A stretch of DNA of 64,000 nt from Nymphaea colorata (GCF_008831285.2 NC_045141.1:10838106-10902105); one strand, 5' to 3'. Shown: positions 1-10,179, counted from the stretch's first letter. Notes: a model not told the origin generated them from the sequence alone. A program made the numbers and translations.

Positions 1-397
1 TCCTTGGTGCAACAGCTCTCCAAATGGATGTTGTTACATTTACAATGACAATATGTTATATTTACAAACAAAAATAACACAAACAGAAACTTTATTACAA
101 AGAAAAATGAGTACAAACACAATTACAAACTTGGTCATGGTAACCTCCAAAAGAAGACCATGTTTTCTTTCATAATAGTGAGATCCATGATCGGGACAAC
201 TGCATTACAGTCCTCAAGAATTGACAAGAGAATCTGAAGCTGTCGTATGTGAAGAAGCCACTACTCATTCCCAACACCTGTGGATGCCTAAGTTCAATAA
301 GCCAAAAAGACCACCCATGATCCATCTCTTTTGGGGCTACCACTTGAAAACCTAGCATTATTGCAGCAGGCTCAAAGGATTACTGTTGGAAATTAAG

Positions 398-603
398 ATC
401 TTACTCTTTAAACCTGCCACAAAACAACTAACAGAGCTTTCTCTTGATTCAAATGTGTCATATGCAAAGTTATCTGGTAATTGGGTGTGTCATTTGCAAA
501 GGAGGGAAACAGAGGTGATAGGAAACAATCATAACAAAGTTGTAGAATAAATCTTACTCTTTAAACCTGCCACAAAAAACTAACATAGCTTTCTCTTGAT
601 TCA
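398..603. repeat. Imperfect 53-bp direct duplication
   Basis: Two near-identical blocks lie at about 398-451 and 551-603, 153 bp apart. Both run from atcttactctttaaacc to ctttctcttgattca and differ by a few bases. The second copy overlaps the 3' end of the MEI2-like fragment, so the duplication probably arose by local copying of that end. I see nothing convincing in bases 1-397. Confidence 0.75.
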
Positions 604-908
604 GCAGGAAAGGCGAATTTGCTTCAGTGGCAAGAGCTGCTGCTAGCTTTTCTTTGCCACAAGTGTGAAGTGCATGAATATCTCCATATTACTGAGAACA
701 AATACAAAACCCCAATCACATAACTAAATTCCCAACAAGAGAAAACACTCAAACTGATTGCAAATTTAATAAATAAAGTACAAAAACCCCTCAAAAAGAG
801 CCTGTGGCTAAGTGCCCTCTATATTATTGTTGATGTTCTGCATAAATAAGGTTCTAGACGGATGCTCTCCGCAGGGATGTTCACCGGGCAAGGGACCCAC
901 AGTTCCTA
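556..908 (-). pseudogene. MEI2-like (AML) RNA-binding protein fragment, RRM region
   Basis: Read on the minus strand, about 908-800 encodes GEHPSRTLFMQNINNNIEG followed by a stop and then PQALFEG. This resembles the start of an RRM in plant MEI2-like proteins, where GEHPSRTLFVRNINSNVED is typical. After an intron-like gap, a canonical acceptor (ttctcag at about 697-692) opens a piece reading YGDIHALHT, equivalent to the YGDIRTLYT that follows in the family. The piece stays open to a stop near 556. The reading frame carries a TAG in the first exon and a TAA where the conserved Gln before YGD should be. The expected continuation of the RRM is missing. It is a broken fragment, not a working gene. 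The family call rests on remembered motif order, not an alignment. Confidence 0.6.
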
Positions 909-1291
909 ATTTTCAAGAAGTATATAAGATAAAAAGTGCATGCCAAACAGAAGCAGTAAAAAAACACAAGTAAAAGAAGAAAAAGAATGATGTTCCATAG
1001 AAAAATGCCATGTTATGCCATTCTAGATAAAAATCCAGCCATTTGTGGTCCTTTCTATTTCCAGAGAACAATATTGTTGAACTTTTCTATCGATGTATGA
1101 AACCTGAGAGTGCAGGTTGAACACTATTGAGCAAGATGGTTTGGGCAAAAAGAGGAGAGAGGAGAGAGACAACATCCACAACCTCCTGGTCATCCATGAG
1201 GACGCAAGCCACATACCTGCAAAACACCATAAACAACACAAAAAGAAAGCGCTACTCCACCTCTCAGAGATGCAGCGCAGCCTTAAGTAGA

Positions 1292-1329
1292 TACCTAAGA
1301 CAAAAGTTTCAATATATCTATTATAAATG

Positions 1330-1369
<40 letters not shown>

Positions 1370-1407
1370 CATTTATAATAGATATATTGAAACTTTTGTC
1401 TTAGGTA
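1292..1407. mobile_element. Perfect hairpin MITE (40-bp arms, TA-repeat loop)
   Basis: The left arm (1292-1331) and right arm (1368-1407) are exact reverse complements over 40 bp. They are separated by a 36-bp TA dinucleotide run. The arms begin and end with TA (TACCTAAGACAAAAG and CTTTTGTCTTAGGTA), so a TA target-site duplication, as in Stowaway/mariner MITEs, is possible. The terminal sequence is not the classic Stowaway end. Transcription across it would give a perfect 40-bp stem. The sequence on either side (930-1290 and 1408-1880) shows nothing I recognise. Confidence 0.75.
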
Positions 1408-1879
1408 CAGCAAGAGACTTTGGTAACTTAGAAACCCAATAGATCAAGGCATTGGTGTACCTCTAAGATCAAAATGATCAGAAAAACATATATTTTGACT
1501 ATTCTAGTTGGCAACTAAGATAAGTGGCCCTTGAAAAGCTTGCTTGTTTATGGTAGAAAGAAGAATGAAAATTGAAATGGCTCTATTTCCACACTTGGAA
1601 CCTACATAAAATAGATGATACTTAATATTCACAATAGACAAGTCAATACTGACAAACAAAAATACTTTGATCGATAAGATTATGTTTTCTACTCGAAATC
1701 GGGCGAAACTTTTAGAGCCCATAGTATGAATAAATTTGTGCATTGCATGATGCACTCTATTTCCTTCACTTTGCTCTTAAAAAAATAATGAAAATCAAAA
1801 CTATGGAAGATTAAGGTAAACTGCATTGCTTAAATGTATTATAAGCTAGCTTCAAAGTGTCGGGTCAAGCTCTTACATT

Positions 1880-2345
1880 GATCTTCAGAGATTATAATCT
1901 TGCAATGTCTCATACAATTATCTAATGTTTATGCCTTTTGTAAATTTTCCTCAAATTACATCTCCAAAATCTTCATATTGTTTGGTGCTCCTTCATTACC
2001 CAAGCAATTTTAACTCTAGGGCCTTCATACTTGTTCTACAAAACAATATTATCCAGTAATATATACATTTAATGAAGAACTTGAATAGTGAAAAAAAAAA
2101 GACAACAATTCATTACCAAGACACAATTTCACATGTCATCCTTGCATATCTTAGGTAAATCTCTCCATGCATGGTAGGTAAGTTGTATAGCATGAGGATT
2201 TCGTGCCAATGTACCAATGAATGAATGTACCTTTTGTGCCTTTTCACCTATTGGTCAACCATGTTTGTTCACTTCTACTTTGAACTTCTGATCTCGACCC
2301 AACCTCACAGTATCTAAAGCACGAAAAGGACCTCTTGTCTTTTTT
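1880..2345 (-). pseudogene. En/Spm (CACTA) transposon-associated protein fragment (Transposase_24-like)
   Basis: Translating the minus strand from about 2345 gives KTRGPFRALDTV, then FKVEVNKHG, stop, PIGEKAQKVHSFIG, TLARNPHAIQLTYHAWRDLP and KICKDDM. This is the characteristic order of the plant Transposase_24/Ptta domain: RGPT, EFNELGQPIG, F.G..AR, PL.Y..WR.+P. In another frame (about 2040-1950) WVMKEHQTI and RFWRCNLRKIYKRH match the later tryptophan-rich segment of the same domain. Frames shift and stop codons interrupt. No CACTA termini were found, so this is an internal fragment. Confidence 0.65.
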
Positions 2346-2359
2346 TTTTGTTGAGGTGA

Positions 2360-3109
2360 TTGACCTATGTATATGTAGACAAGGCAAGAAATGAAACAAC
2401 TATTTAAAGATGTAAAGATATTTATGGTCAAAAGTAATTCATACTTGTACCGGCCTCATCTTCATGTCCTTGTTGACTGCTAGACATGCTGAAACAATCT
2501 ACTCTCAACCATTTACAACTATATAAATAGCCAAAAAGTAAAAATTGTATTAGACATTTGTGTCAAGAAGAAACATTAATATGAAGACAAGAATTCATTT
2601 GAGATATACAAGATATGCTCATGGAAGAAGAAAAGAAAAATCGCTAACAAGATGGAGACTACTGTAATGAAAAATTTCATATCATAAAATTCACGAACAA
2701 CCGCTAATGATTGATAGAGAAGAGACAGTGCTCACTCTGAGCAAGTGAAATGATTATCTTGATGGTATATATGGTAAAGACAGAGAAATGGCATCTTTTA
2801 GCCATTGTAAACAATTTCTTCTGTTCTCTGTTCTATCCATATAATACTTGCCAATGTCACCCAATTTCACTTTTTCCCAAAAATTTGGTAGCTTCTTCTT
2901 TCTTACAATTTCTTTTCCTTTTGTTTTCTTGTGTTTCAAATTTTTTTGGCAACATATTGCTGCTCGAAATACTGCAAGAAATATGCATATTCCCATCAAA
3001 ATATAGTTTTTATAAAGAACGTTTGTCTATTATATTTCTTCTTAAATCTAACGAAGGGGGGATGAAAATAGAGAGCTTAACTCATTCTGCTCCCTCTAAT
3101 TCCCCCTCA
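2360..3109. other. Intergenic, no gene recognised
   Basis: This is an AT-rich stretch directly left of the copia element's target site. The open frame at 2750-3160 runs into the LTR, has no domain I recognise, and is not supported as a gene. Confidence 0.6.
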
Positions 3110-3114
3110 GTCTA
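3110..3114. repeat. Target-site duplication GTCTA (left)
   Basis: GTCTA directly abuts the outer edge of the left LTR. The same five bases directly abut the right LTR at 7442-7446. A 5-bp duplication is what Ty1/copia integrases generate, so both element ends are fixed. Confidence 0.9.
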
Positions 3115-3460
3115 TAATAAGATCTTAAGGTATAGAGAAGAAGAAATTGGGCAAAAATAATTAACGTGGTTCAACTCTTTGAAGATTCTACATCCACAGC
3201 AGAAAACCAATCCTCTCTCAATATCTCATCCTTTATCGTGAGATTGAGAGGTTCTATTTACAAGTTCTTTATCTGATAACTTTACATATGCAGATGTTGT
3301 AGGGATTGGTTTTCCCTTGTGCTGATCCGTTTGACATTTGCTTCCTTTGATAGTGGCTTGATCCACATCTCCTTGATTTTCTCTAGTCATAGACCTATCC
3401 ACATCTTCTTGATCTTCTCGTGCTCCTTGATCTTCTTGTGTGATAGACATATTCTTAATA
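3115..3460 (-). repeat. 3' LTR of the copia element
   Basis: This copy is 346 bp and matches 7081-7441. It lacks an 18-bp stretch present in the 5' LTR after ctattta and has three extra bases (cct) further on. It is bounded by the duplicated GTCTA on the outside and the polypurine tract on the inside. Confidence 0.93.
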
Positions 3461-3470
3461 GCCCCCCTCA
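3461..3470 (-). other. Polypurine tract
   Basis: On the minus strand the run TGAGGGGGGC directly precedes the 3' LTR. This is the plus-strand priming site of the retroelement and confirms the orientation. Confidence 0.85.
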
Positions 3471-3741
3471 AACTAAGCAGGGGAGACCGAATGCTTTATT
3501 TGCTGCAAAGAGCTTCAAATCAGACGGTGGAGAGTGGCTTAATAAACAGGTCGGCAATTTGATTCATACTGAAAATACAGTGAACTTGCAAATGACCCTT
3601 GGTGATGTGATCGCGGATAAAATGAACATCAATTTCAATATGCTTAGAGCGGCGAGGAAAAACCGGATTGGCCGAGAGATATATAGCACTGACATTGTCA
3701 CAAAAGAGAGTGGGTATTTGTTGAAAAGAAATGTTCAGTTC

Positions 3742-4500
3742 CTAAAGAATGTATGTAAGGGAAAGAACTTTTGTGGCAGTGGAGGCGAGCACCTGATACT
3801 CAGCCTCATTGCTGGACCGAGCAATAGTCGCTTGCTTCCAAGCAAACCATGAGACAAGAGAGTCAGCAAAAAAGACTGCAAAACCCCCAGTAGATTTGCG
3901 ATCATCAATATTACCAACCCAGTCAGCGTCAATATAGGCAGTTAAGTGCAGATTAGTGGATGGGGGAAGGAGAAGACCATATCCAACGGTATGTTTGACA
4001 TAATGAAGTATGCGTTTGACCACAGCCCAATGCGAATCACGAGGAGCATGCATATGTTGACAAACTTTATTCACCACATAAGAAAGTTTAGGCCGAGTAA
4101 TAGTAAGATATTGAAGCGTGCCAACAGCTTGACGATAAGGGGTAGGATCAGATAGAGGTATTCCATCAAGAGCTGAGAGACGAGTGTTGGACGCCATAGG
4201 AGTGGAGACCGGCTTGGCTCCGAGCATGTCGTGACGCGTAAGTAGGTCAAACATATACTTATGTTGAGATAAAAACAGTCTATCAGGTGTGTGATGAACT
4301 TCTATGCCCAAGAAACAGTGCAACGAACCAAGATTTTTGAGAGGGAAATGAGCAGCCAACTTGGAGATAAGACCTTCAACCATAGAGATGGAGCTGCCTA
4401 TGATGATGATGTCATCGACATAAACAAGAAGGTAAATAAGAGCACATCTTGATCATAAACAAACAGTGACGTGTCAATCTTGAAGCCGGTGAACCCAAGC
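3742..4500 (-). pseudogene. Copia reverse transcriptase C-terminal half and RNase H
   Basis: The open frame 4383-3742 covers the RT thumb (LGSLHCFLGIEV, LSQHKYMFDLL) and RNase H (YIDADWVG, DDRKSTGG, SWFAWKQATIARSSNEAEY). Just upstream, LLVYVDDIIIIGSS (about 4430-4387) holds the catalytic YVDD. Further upstream GLKQAPRVWFNQL and DTSLFVYDQD (about 4560-4445) lie in a different frame, so a one-base frameshift sits near 4440. The RNase H acidic residues appear to be present. The frame ends after LSLTYIL, earlier than the usual copia C-terminus. Confidence 0.85.
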
Positions 4501-4556
4501 TGTTGAAGGAACATATTCAGTTGATTAAACCATACCCTAGGAGCTTGCTTGAGACC

Positions 4557-4760
4557 CTAAATAGCCTTACGAAGTCGACATACATGATCAGGAAATTGAG
4601 GATCGACATAGCTTGTAGGTTGAGTCATGTACACATCTTCAGACAAGTCCCTGTGTAAGAAGGCATTGTTGATATCCACCTGCTTGATGGACCAATGTCC
4701 ATGTCTGATTTTGGAGGAGAGCATGAAACTCTTGATCCATAGCCTGCCACCAAGGTGCAT
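4557..4760 (-). pseudogene. Copia RT fingers/palm segment next to a deletion
   Basis: The minus frame reads WSIKQVDINNAFLHRDL, then EDVYMTQPTSYVD and HVCRLRKAI, the familiar RT block that precedes YGLKQAPR. A stop replaces the Tyr of YGLKQ. The preceding integrase-side frame ends at QNQTWTLV and runs straight into this block in another frame. The roughly 80-90 residues normally found between TW.LV and W.I.Q.D.NNAF are therefore missing. The deletion joint is near 4690-4705. Confidence 0.8.
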
Positions 4761-4762
4761 GT

Positions 4763-5930
4763 TTCACAGCCTGGGAGAAACAAGTGGGCTCGATTTCTTG
4801 ATGAAGGTGTACTGCAAGAGCAAGGGGAATGGGGTGCAGGGAAGAGACAAAAACCTTAGGTTTAAGAGAGTCGGTTTGGGACCTAGTGATCATATGGTGA
4901 GAGCGAGTGATGGAAGAGGTTTGCGATGGAAGGTCAATTGTAGCTAAGTCGGGTGATGGGGAAGGTAGGAGGTCACTGGTGGGAGTCGGCTTAGGAAGAT
5001 TAGATGGACATTGTGGTGGAGGTAAGGAGGTCGGTTGTGGGAGAATGAAAGGTGATGGGAAAGGAGATATAGGCAAGGGAATATGTACCGACAGAGTGGC
5101 TGTAGTAAGGTCCAACGATTTGGAGATTAAGGCAACTTTGAAAGGAAAAACTTCTTCATCAAAGATCACATTGCGATTCACCATGAGTTTCTGAGTTTGA
5201 TTGTTATAGCACAAGTAACCTTTGTGTTGACTCTTGTAGCCCAAGAAAACACATTTGGCTGAGCGAAACTGCAATTTGTAAGCATTGTAAGGACGAACAC
5301 ATGAGAAGCAAGCACAGACAAAAACCTTCACAAATTTGTAATCAGGTGGTCGTCCGAATAAAATGTGATAGGGAGATTGCATTTTTGATGTAGGAGAAGG
5401 CATACAATTAATTAGGTGAGCATTGTAAGGACGAACACATGGGAAGCAAGCACAGCCAAAAACCTTCACAAATTTGTAATCAGGTGGTCGTCCGAATAAA
5501 ACGTGATAGGGCGATTGCATTTTTTCTATAGGAGAAGGCATACAATTAATTAGATAGACTGCGGTAGTGAAAGCAAAATTCCAAAATTGTTGTGGGACAC
5601 CGGCATGAGCCATAAGAGTAAGTCCAGTTTCCACTATATGTCTGTGTTTCCGTTCAGCACTTCCATTTTGTTCACGAGTGTGAGGACAAGAGATTCTATG
5701 TTCGATGCCTTGGAGTTTGAGATAGGAGTGCAATGATCAATATTCCCCACCCCAATCACTTTGAAAAGACTTACTTCTGCAATCAAACTTGTTTTCAACT
5801 TGCTTTTGAAAGGTTTGAAAAACAGGCAGCACATCTGATTTATTTCTGATAATAAATATCCAAGTGTATCAAGAGAACGCATCCACAAAAATAACATAAT
5901 AATGATAACCATGTAAACAATATTATGCAC
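4763..5930 (-). pseudogene. Copia integrase with in-frame tandem duplication and stops
   Basis: On the minus strand the core reads YHYYVIFVDAFS, stop, YTW, then FQSDWGGEY, stop, SLHSYLKLQ, then PHTREQNGSAERKHRH. The two Asp residues and the Glu of the D,D,E triad are therefore still visible. In-frame TGA stops lie at 5871-5869 and 5739-5737. After TTAVYLINCMPSP a 46-residue unit ending in RPYNA occurs twice in tandem (138-bp period, copies starting 5281 and 5419). The frame then continues with KLQFRSAKCVFLGY. A proline- and serine-rich linker follows towards RT. The N-terminal HHCC domain is deleted. Confidence 0.88.
5281..5556 (-). repeat. 138-bp tandem duplication inside integrase
   Basis: Plus-strand copies begin at 5281 and 5419, both with agcattgtaaggacgaacac. 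They differ by several substitutions and are exactly 138 bp apart (46 codons), so the duplication keeps the reading frame. Confidence 0.9.
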
Positions 5931-5988
5931 TATCTATCTATCTCTTCTATGCCCCTGAATCTGGATACCATGCACTATCTATCTCTTC
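5926..5988. other. Deletion junction with locally copied filler
   Basis: The protease active site joins directly to the middle of integrase here. The rest of protease, the GAG-pre-integrase domain and the integrase zinc domain are lost. The plus-strand motif tgcactatctatctcttc near 5971-5988 recurs at the joint (about 5927-5946) with one extra tatc unit. This looks like synthesis-dependent repair copying nearby sequence. Confidence 0.65.
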
Positions 5989-6969
5989 AGAATCATCTAT
6001 AGCAGCATTGACCCGTGGTGACTCGTCTTTGAGAAAACGATATTCTTTGCAACGCAACACACTGTGACCTGGTTGCCGACATGCTTGACAGATGGTGCGG
6101 CAATTTGTAATCATATGACCTGGATTTCCACACCCGTGGCAGATTACTAAGCAACTTGCTCCAGTTCGGCCAGAATTCAGATTTCTATTTCCACGACCAC
6201 ATTGATTGAATGGCCTGTTTGAATATCCTTTGTTTACTTGTTGATTGTCATATGCTATATTAGCAATATGGACTGTGTCAGTTTCAGGTTCATTTGCTTC
6301 ACATTGAGCATCATGAATCAAGAGAAGACTAAGGAGTTCCTCAAGTTCAATTTGCTCAACTCGTGTGTTCAAGGAGGTCCTCAAAGCTCCATACTCATGA
6401 GTGGGAAGATCCTCAAGAATGTAAGAGACTAGATCGTCGTTCTCTATGGGTTTAGATGCCAATGCCAACTGATGTGCAATGCCTTTTACTTTGTGAAAAT
6501 AGGTGGCAATGGAATATGCACCTTTTCTTATGGATTGAAGTTGAGCACGAAGACGTTGTATCTGGGAACGAGAGTGGGCTGCATACATGCATCTCAAAGC
6601 ACTCCATACTTCATGAGATGTCTTCAATCCCACTATTTGACGGTGTACAACATCTGTGACGGAAGAAATAAGCCACCCAAGTTGCAGCCGATCCATCTTT
6701 TCCCATTCTATATATGCTGGATTTAGCTCTGGTTCATTGTCTTTGTCAGCAGGGAGAAATTTTTCAGGACACTTATTCGTGCCGTCAGCATATCCCATCA
6801 ATCAGTAGCTTTTGAGAAGAGGAATAAACTGAGATTCCCATAACAAATAATTGTCTGTAGACAGCTTCACTGCAAAGAAGTGTTGCAGGCTTGTGGGTGC
6901 TGGAAGAACTGAGAAAGAGCTGATCACCAACTGTATTGGAGACATACCAGCATCGTTTTGAGTTGTCAT
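5947..6969 (-). pseudogene. Copia gag with two zinc knuckles and protease start
   Basis: Translation starts at MTTQNDAGM (ATG at 6969) and reads HFFAVKLSTDNYLLW, then KSY, a TGA stop (6804-6802), then LMGYADGT. Apart from that stop the frame is open to 5947. The capsid-like UBN2 region contains LGWLISSV, EVWSALRCM and RIQRLRAQL-type helices. Two CX2CX4HX4C zinc knuckles follow (CHGCGNPGHMITNC and CQACRQPGHSVLRC). The frame ends in WYPDSGA, the aspartic protease active site, immediately before the large deletion into integrase. Without the single stop this would be a near full-length gag. Confidence 0.88.
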
Positions 6970-7068
6970 GACAGAGATGAGGAAGAGTAGTAGCAATGTG
7001 TCAGCAGGAACCAGCCGGACAGAGATGAGGAAGAGTAGCAGCAATGTTTCAGCGGGATGCAGCCGGAT

Positions 7069-7080
7069 GCTTTGATACCA
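7069..7080 (-). other. Primer-binding site (initiator Met tRNA)
   Basis: The minus strand reads TGGTATCAAAGC immediately after the 5' LTR. It differs by one base from TGGTATCAGAGC, the usual plant copia site for tRNA-Met-i. Confidence 0.85.
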
Positions 7081-7441
7081 TAATAAGATCTTAAGGTATA
7101 GAGAAGAAGAAATTGGGCAAAAATAATTAGCGTGGTTCGACTCTTTGAAGAATCTACGTCCACAGCAGAAAACCAATCCTCTCTCAATCTCTCATCCTTT
7201 ACCGTGAGATTGAGAGGTCCTATTTATAGAGATTTCATGGTTTACAAGTTCTTTATCTGATAACTTTACATATGCAGATTTTTTAGGGTTTGATTTTCCC
7301 TTGTGCTGATCCGTTTGACATTTGCTTCCTTTGATAGTGGCTTGATCCACATCTTGATTTTCTCGAGTGATAGACCTATCCACTTCTCCTTGATCTTCTT
7401 GTGCTCCTTGATCTTCTCGTGTGATAGACATATCCTTAATA
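7081..7441 (-). repeat. 5' LTR of the copia element
   Basis: This 361-bp LTR pairs with 3115-3460. It retains an 18-bp segment (tagagatttcatggttta) missing from the 3' copy. The duplicated target GTCTA follows at 7442-7446. Confidence 0.92.
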
Positions 7442-7668
7442 GTCTAAGTAATAACCAGGAAAAGGACAGGTCCTCAGATGGGGCAGCTGCCACAATGAGC
7501 CAAGACTGACCCACAATGCATGGACTTGTAAGAATGTGATTGTTAGCAGACAGATAAAGAAACAAATTATTCACATTTAAGCGTCCACATGTGCAGTAGC
7601 TTCAATGCATAACTACCATTATTTTTAGGCCTGTGAATTGTTGAGCAAAAACTTCACAAACAGTAGCC

Positions 7669-8460
7669 ATGGCTGACCCTTCTCTGTCTCTCCCTGTATA
7701 TCTACTGTTGCTGGTAACCCAATTGGTATGGGCAAGATGAAGAGAAAGGAGCTCATTATAGTTCATATGGATGCCTCTGTCATGCCAAGAGCATTCAATG
7801 GACACCAGAATTGGTATGATGCAATCCTTTCATTGGAAGCTTTTGTATCAGCTACCAATGAAGATGCTTCTGCAAGTGCACCAAAACTTGTTTATGCCTA
7901 TGACATTGTTATTAGTGGCTTCAATGCTGTTCTCACACAAGATCATCTTGAGTTAGTGACCAATGTTCCAGGTTTTGTTGCAGCATATCTAGATGTGGCA
8001 GCTGTAATTGACACTACTTACACTTACACGTTCTTGAGCCTGAACCATGCCTGAAGGATCTGGCCTAAATCAAAGTATGGGAAAGACATCATAATTGGCG
8101 TAGTAGACACCAAGATCTGGCCAGAGAGTGAGCGTTTTAAGGATGAAGGCATGGTGGAAATTCCAAAGATACGGAGAGGACGTTGTGAGCAGGGTGTTGC
8201 ATTCAACTCTTATATGTGCAACAGGAAGCTCTTTGGAGCAAGCTATTTCGACATGGACCTACTTGCACAGTACCCCCAACATCACAATATCTATGAATTC
8301 TTCAGGAGATACAGATGGACATGGCACATAGACAGCCTTAACTGCTGGTGGAAATTATGCTGCTAATGCTTCTTACTTTGGATATGCAAAACAGTTACAG
8401 GAATTGTGACTCTTAGCAATGGGGTGACGCTCATTGGCTCTTCTTCATATGTAGGAAACA
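7669..8460 (+). pseudogene. Subtilisin-like serine protease (SBT) pseudogene
   Basis: ATG at 7669 opens a typical signal peptide (MADPSLSLPVYLLLLVTQ, then LVWA). The frame then shifts near 7735. The next frame holds the inhibitor_I9 prodomain, with LIIVHMDASVMP, NWYDAILS, YAYDIVISGFNAVLT and GFVAAYLD. After a stop at 8053 the peptidase S8 domain starts with DIIIGVVDT and IWPESERFKDEGM, which contains the catalytic Asp. CNRKLFGASYF follows, and in another frame SSGDTDGHGT carries the catalytic His. GGNYAANASYFGYAK runs into VTLSNGVTLIGSS, so about 80 residues between these landmarks are missing. Nothing of the Asn, PA or Ser regions remains. It is plus-strand, broken by frameshifts and deletion, and lies beside the copia insertion. 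Confidence 0.85.
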
Positions 8461-9223
8461 GATCGATAAGAAAACTATTGAAAAATAACATGAGAAATAA
8501 AGAGAGAGACATTAAATTAAGATTCTTGTTAAGGAATATTACAGTATACAATGAAATTAGAGCCTCCTTTCAGCACCTCCTACATTACGTTTGATATCAA
8601 GTTTGCATGCCAAAACATTCAGCAAGCTGAGCATAAAGTAGTTTGCTGCTGCAATTGCAGAAATATAACAAAGCAGATAGATAATGGAGCAACAAGGCAC
8701 ATTACAATACATAATAGGGCAGAAGCAGGGCATATAAAGTTATCCTTTTGAGATAAAACTTTAGAACAGATGAACACATAATTACAAGAAGTTCTTGCCG
8801 ATTTGTTTCTTCAAAAGGATGAACACATAAGACTTCTTCAGTTTGTCACTAGAGGTGGTGCTTGACATGTCCAAGCTTGCAGCTCATGCATCTCACTAAG
8901 CCAATCAGAGTTTGTGCTTACAAAGACGTCTAGCTGAAGAAGCAAAGCCAGAGCTGTTGGTTGTAGTTCCACAGCAATGGGGATTGACTTTCATGGTAAG
9001 CAAGGAAGAGGCACCAGCAGGCGCCATATTGAGGCATAACTAGAACATATCAAGGTAAAGGTGCACCACCCGGTTGACAATCAGACATGTGCTTCAATAA
9101 TGTAAGTTAAGAATTCAACAAACTTGTGCCAACTTGTTTATAAAAATATTGAAATTTTAAGCTGAATCCATTTAGAATAAGTTGATGCATCTTCCCTAAA
9201 GATATACAAGAATAATGGTTAAC
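8461..9223. other. Intergenic, no gene recognised
   Basis: I see only short unsupported open frames. The stretch separates the subtilase pseudogene from the first solo LTR. Confidence 0.5.
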
Positions 9224-9419
9224 ACTATTGTAACCACCCCAAATTTCCAAGATTCTATATTTAGCCTTTCTCAAGCATTTTGTGATAACTTTACAACAAC
9301 ATTCAAGGATCATCGGCTTCAAACACTTCAAATTCTCTTAATTATGGTCAATTTCTTCTTTTATTTGACTATCAACGACATTCGGGACTTATTTGGATCT
9401 ATTTCAGACTCTGGACACA

Positions 9420-9990
9420 AAGCTCAATCGAGACTAATTCTATAATTTAAACTAGGATCTGGTTCAGAAAATCATATAGAAGCCTAAAACAAATCCTAAG
9501 ATCCAAATCCCAGCCCTAAATTCAAATCTAGATCCAAAGCCTAGCCCTAGATCCAAATACTAGCCCCAAATCCAAAATAGATCCTAGATTCAATACAAAA
9601 TGGATCCATATCAAAATCCAAATTCTAAAACTGGATCCACAACAAAACTTTAGTCCTATTCAATTTTGGCCCCATTTGATCCCAATTTTTGCCTTCATAT
9701 CAATTCAAACCTGATCTGAACCTAAGATCCATATCCTTATTCAGTTCCAATTTCTTGATCTAGATCCAAATTTAGATCCAATTCCAGGTTTATACCTTAA
9801 TCCAGATCTAAATATGAGATTCAGAACCAAATACAAGTTTTGGAACAAAATTTGAGATCCAAATCCAAATATATTATTTTTGATCCATTCTATGCTTTTG
9901 ATCCAGATCCAGCCCCAAATCTGAGAGCTAGATCCATTTTCAGATCCAAATACAAGTTTCAGATCATTTCCAATCCAAGTATCGAGATAT
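9420..9990 (+). repeat. Degenerate GATCCAAATC-type array in LTR 1
   Basis: Dozens of diverged copies of a decamer-like unit (gatccaaatc, gatccagatc, gatctgaacc) fill this block. The corresponding block in LTR 3 (about 60840-61680) shows the same in reverse complement, so the array is an old part of the LTR family. Confidence 0.7.
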
Positions 9991-10179
9991 TATGATCATT
10001 TTCCAAATGCCAATCATTTCTAGTTCAACATTCCCAAAATAACCTTGACTTTCTAAAAATGTCATTGAATGTCCTTGGTTTTCTCGAAATATCCTTTCGT
10101 TTCAAAAAATAACCTTTACTTTTTCTCAAAAAATATCAAAATACCCTTTGTGGGGCCCACAGCCAATGTGGCAGTCTGA

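Larger units (their letters stand above)
3115..7441 (-). mobile_element. Ty1/copia LTR retrotransposon, complete ends, internally deleted
   Basis: This 4327-bp minus-strand element has the order LTR (7081-7441), primer-binding site, gag, a protease stub, integrase, reverse transcriptase, RNase H, polypurine tract and LTR (3115-3460). It is flanked by a perfect 5-bp GTCTA duplication. Gag-to-integrase style (gag with two zinc knuckles, WYPDSGA protease start, IN before RT) identifies Ty1/copia. The gag sequence looks closest to the Ale/Retrofit type, which is a weak call. The two LTRs differ at about 18 of 343 aligned positions plus two indels, so the insertion is not recent. Internal deletions, stops and a frameshift make it unable to encode its own mobility. 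LTR termini are TATTAAG and CTTATTA rather than the usual TG and CA. Confidence 0.93.

Noticed and set aside
2750-3160. 136-codon open frame on the plus strand
   Set aside because: It ends inside the copia LTR, has no domain and has Phe/Leu-rich AT-driven composition.
3319-3852. 177-codon plus-strand open frame over the copia 3' end
   Set aside because: It is antisense to the LTR and RNase H. It exists only because the true frame is on the other strand.
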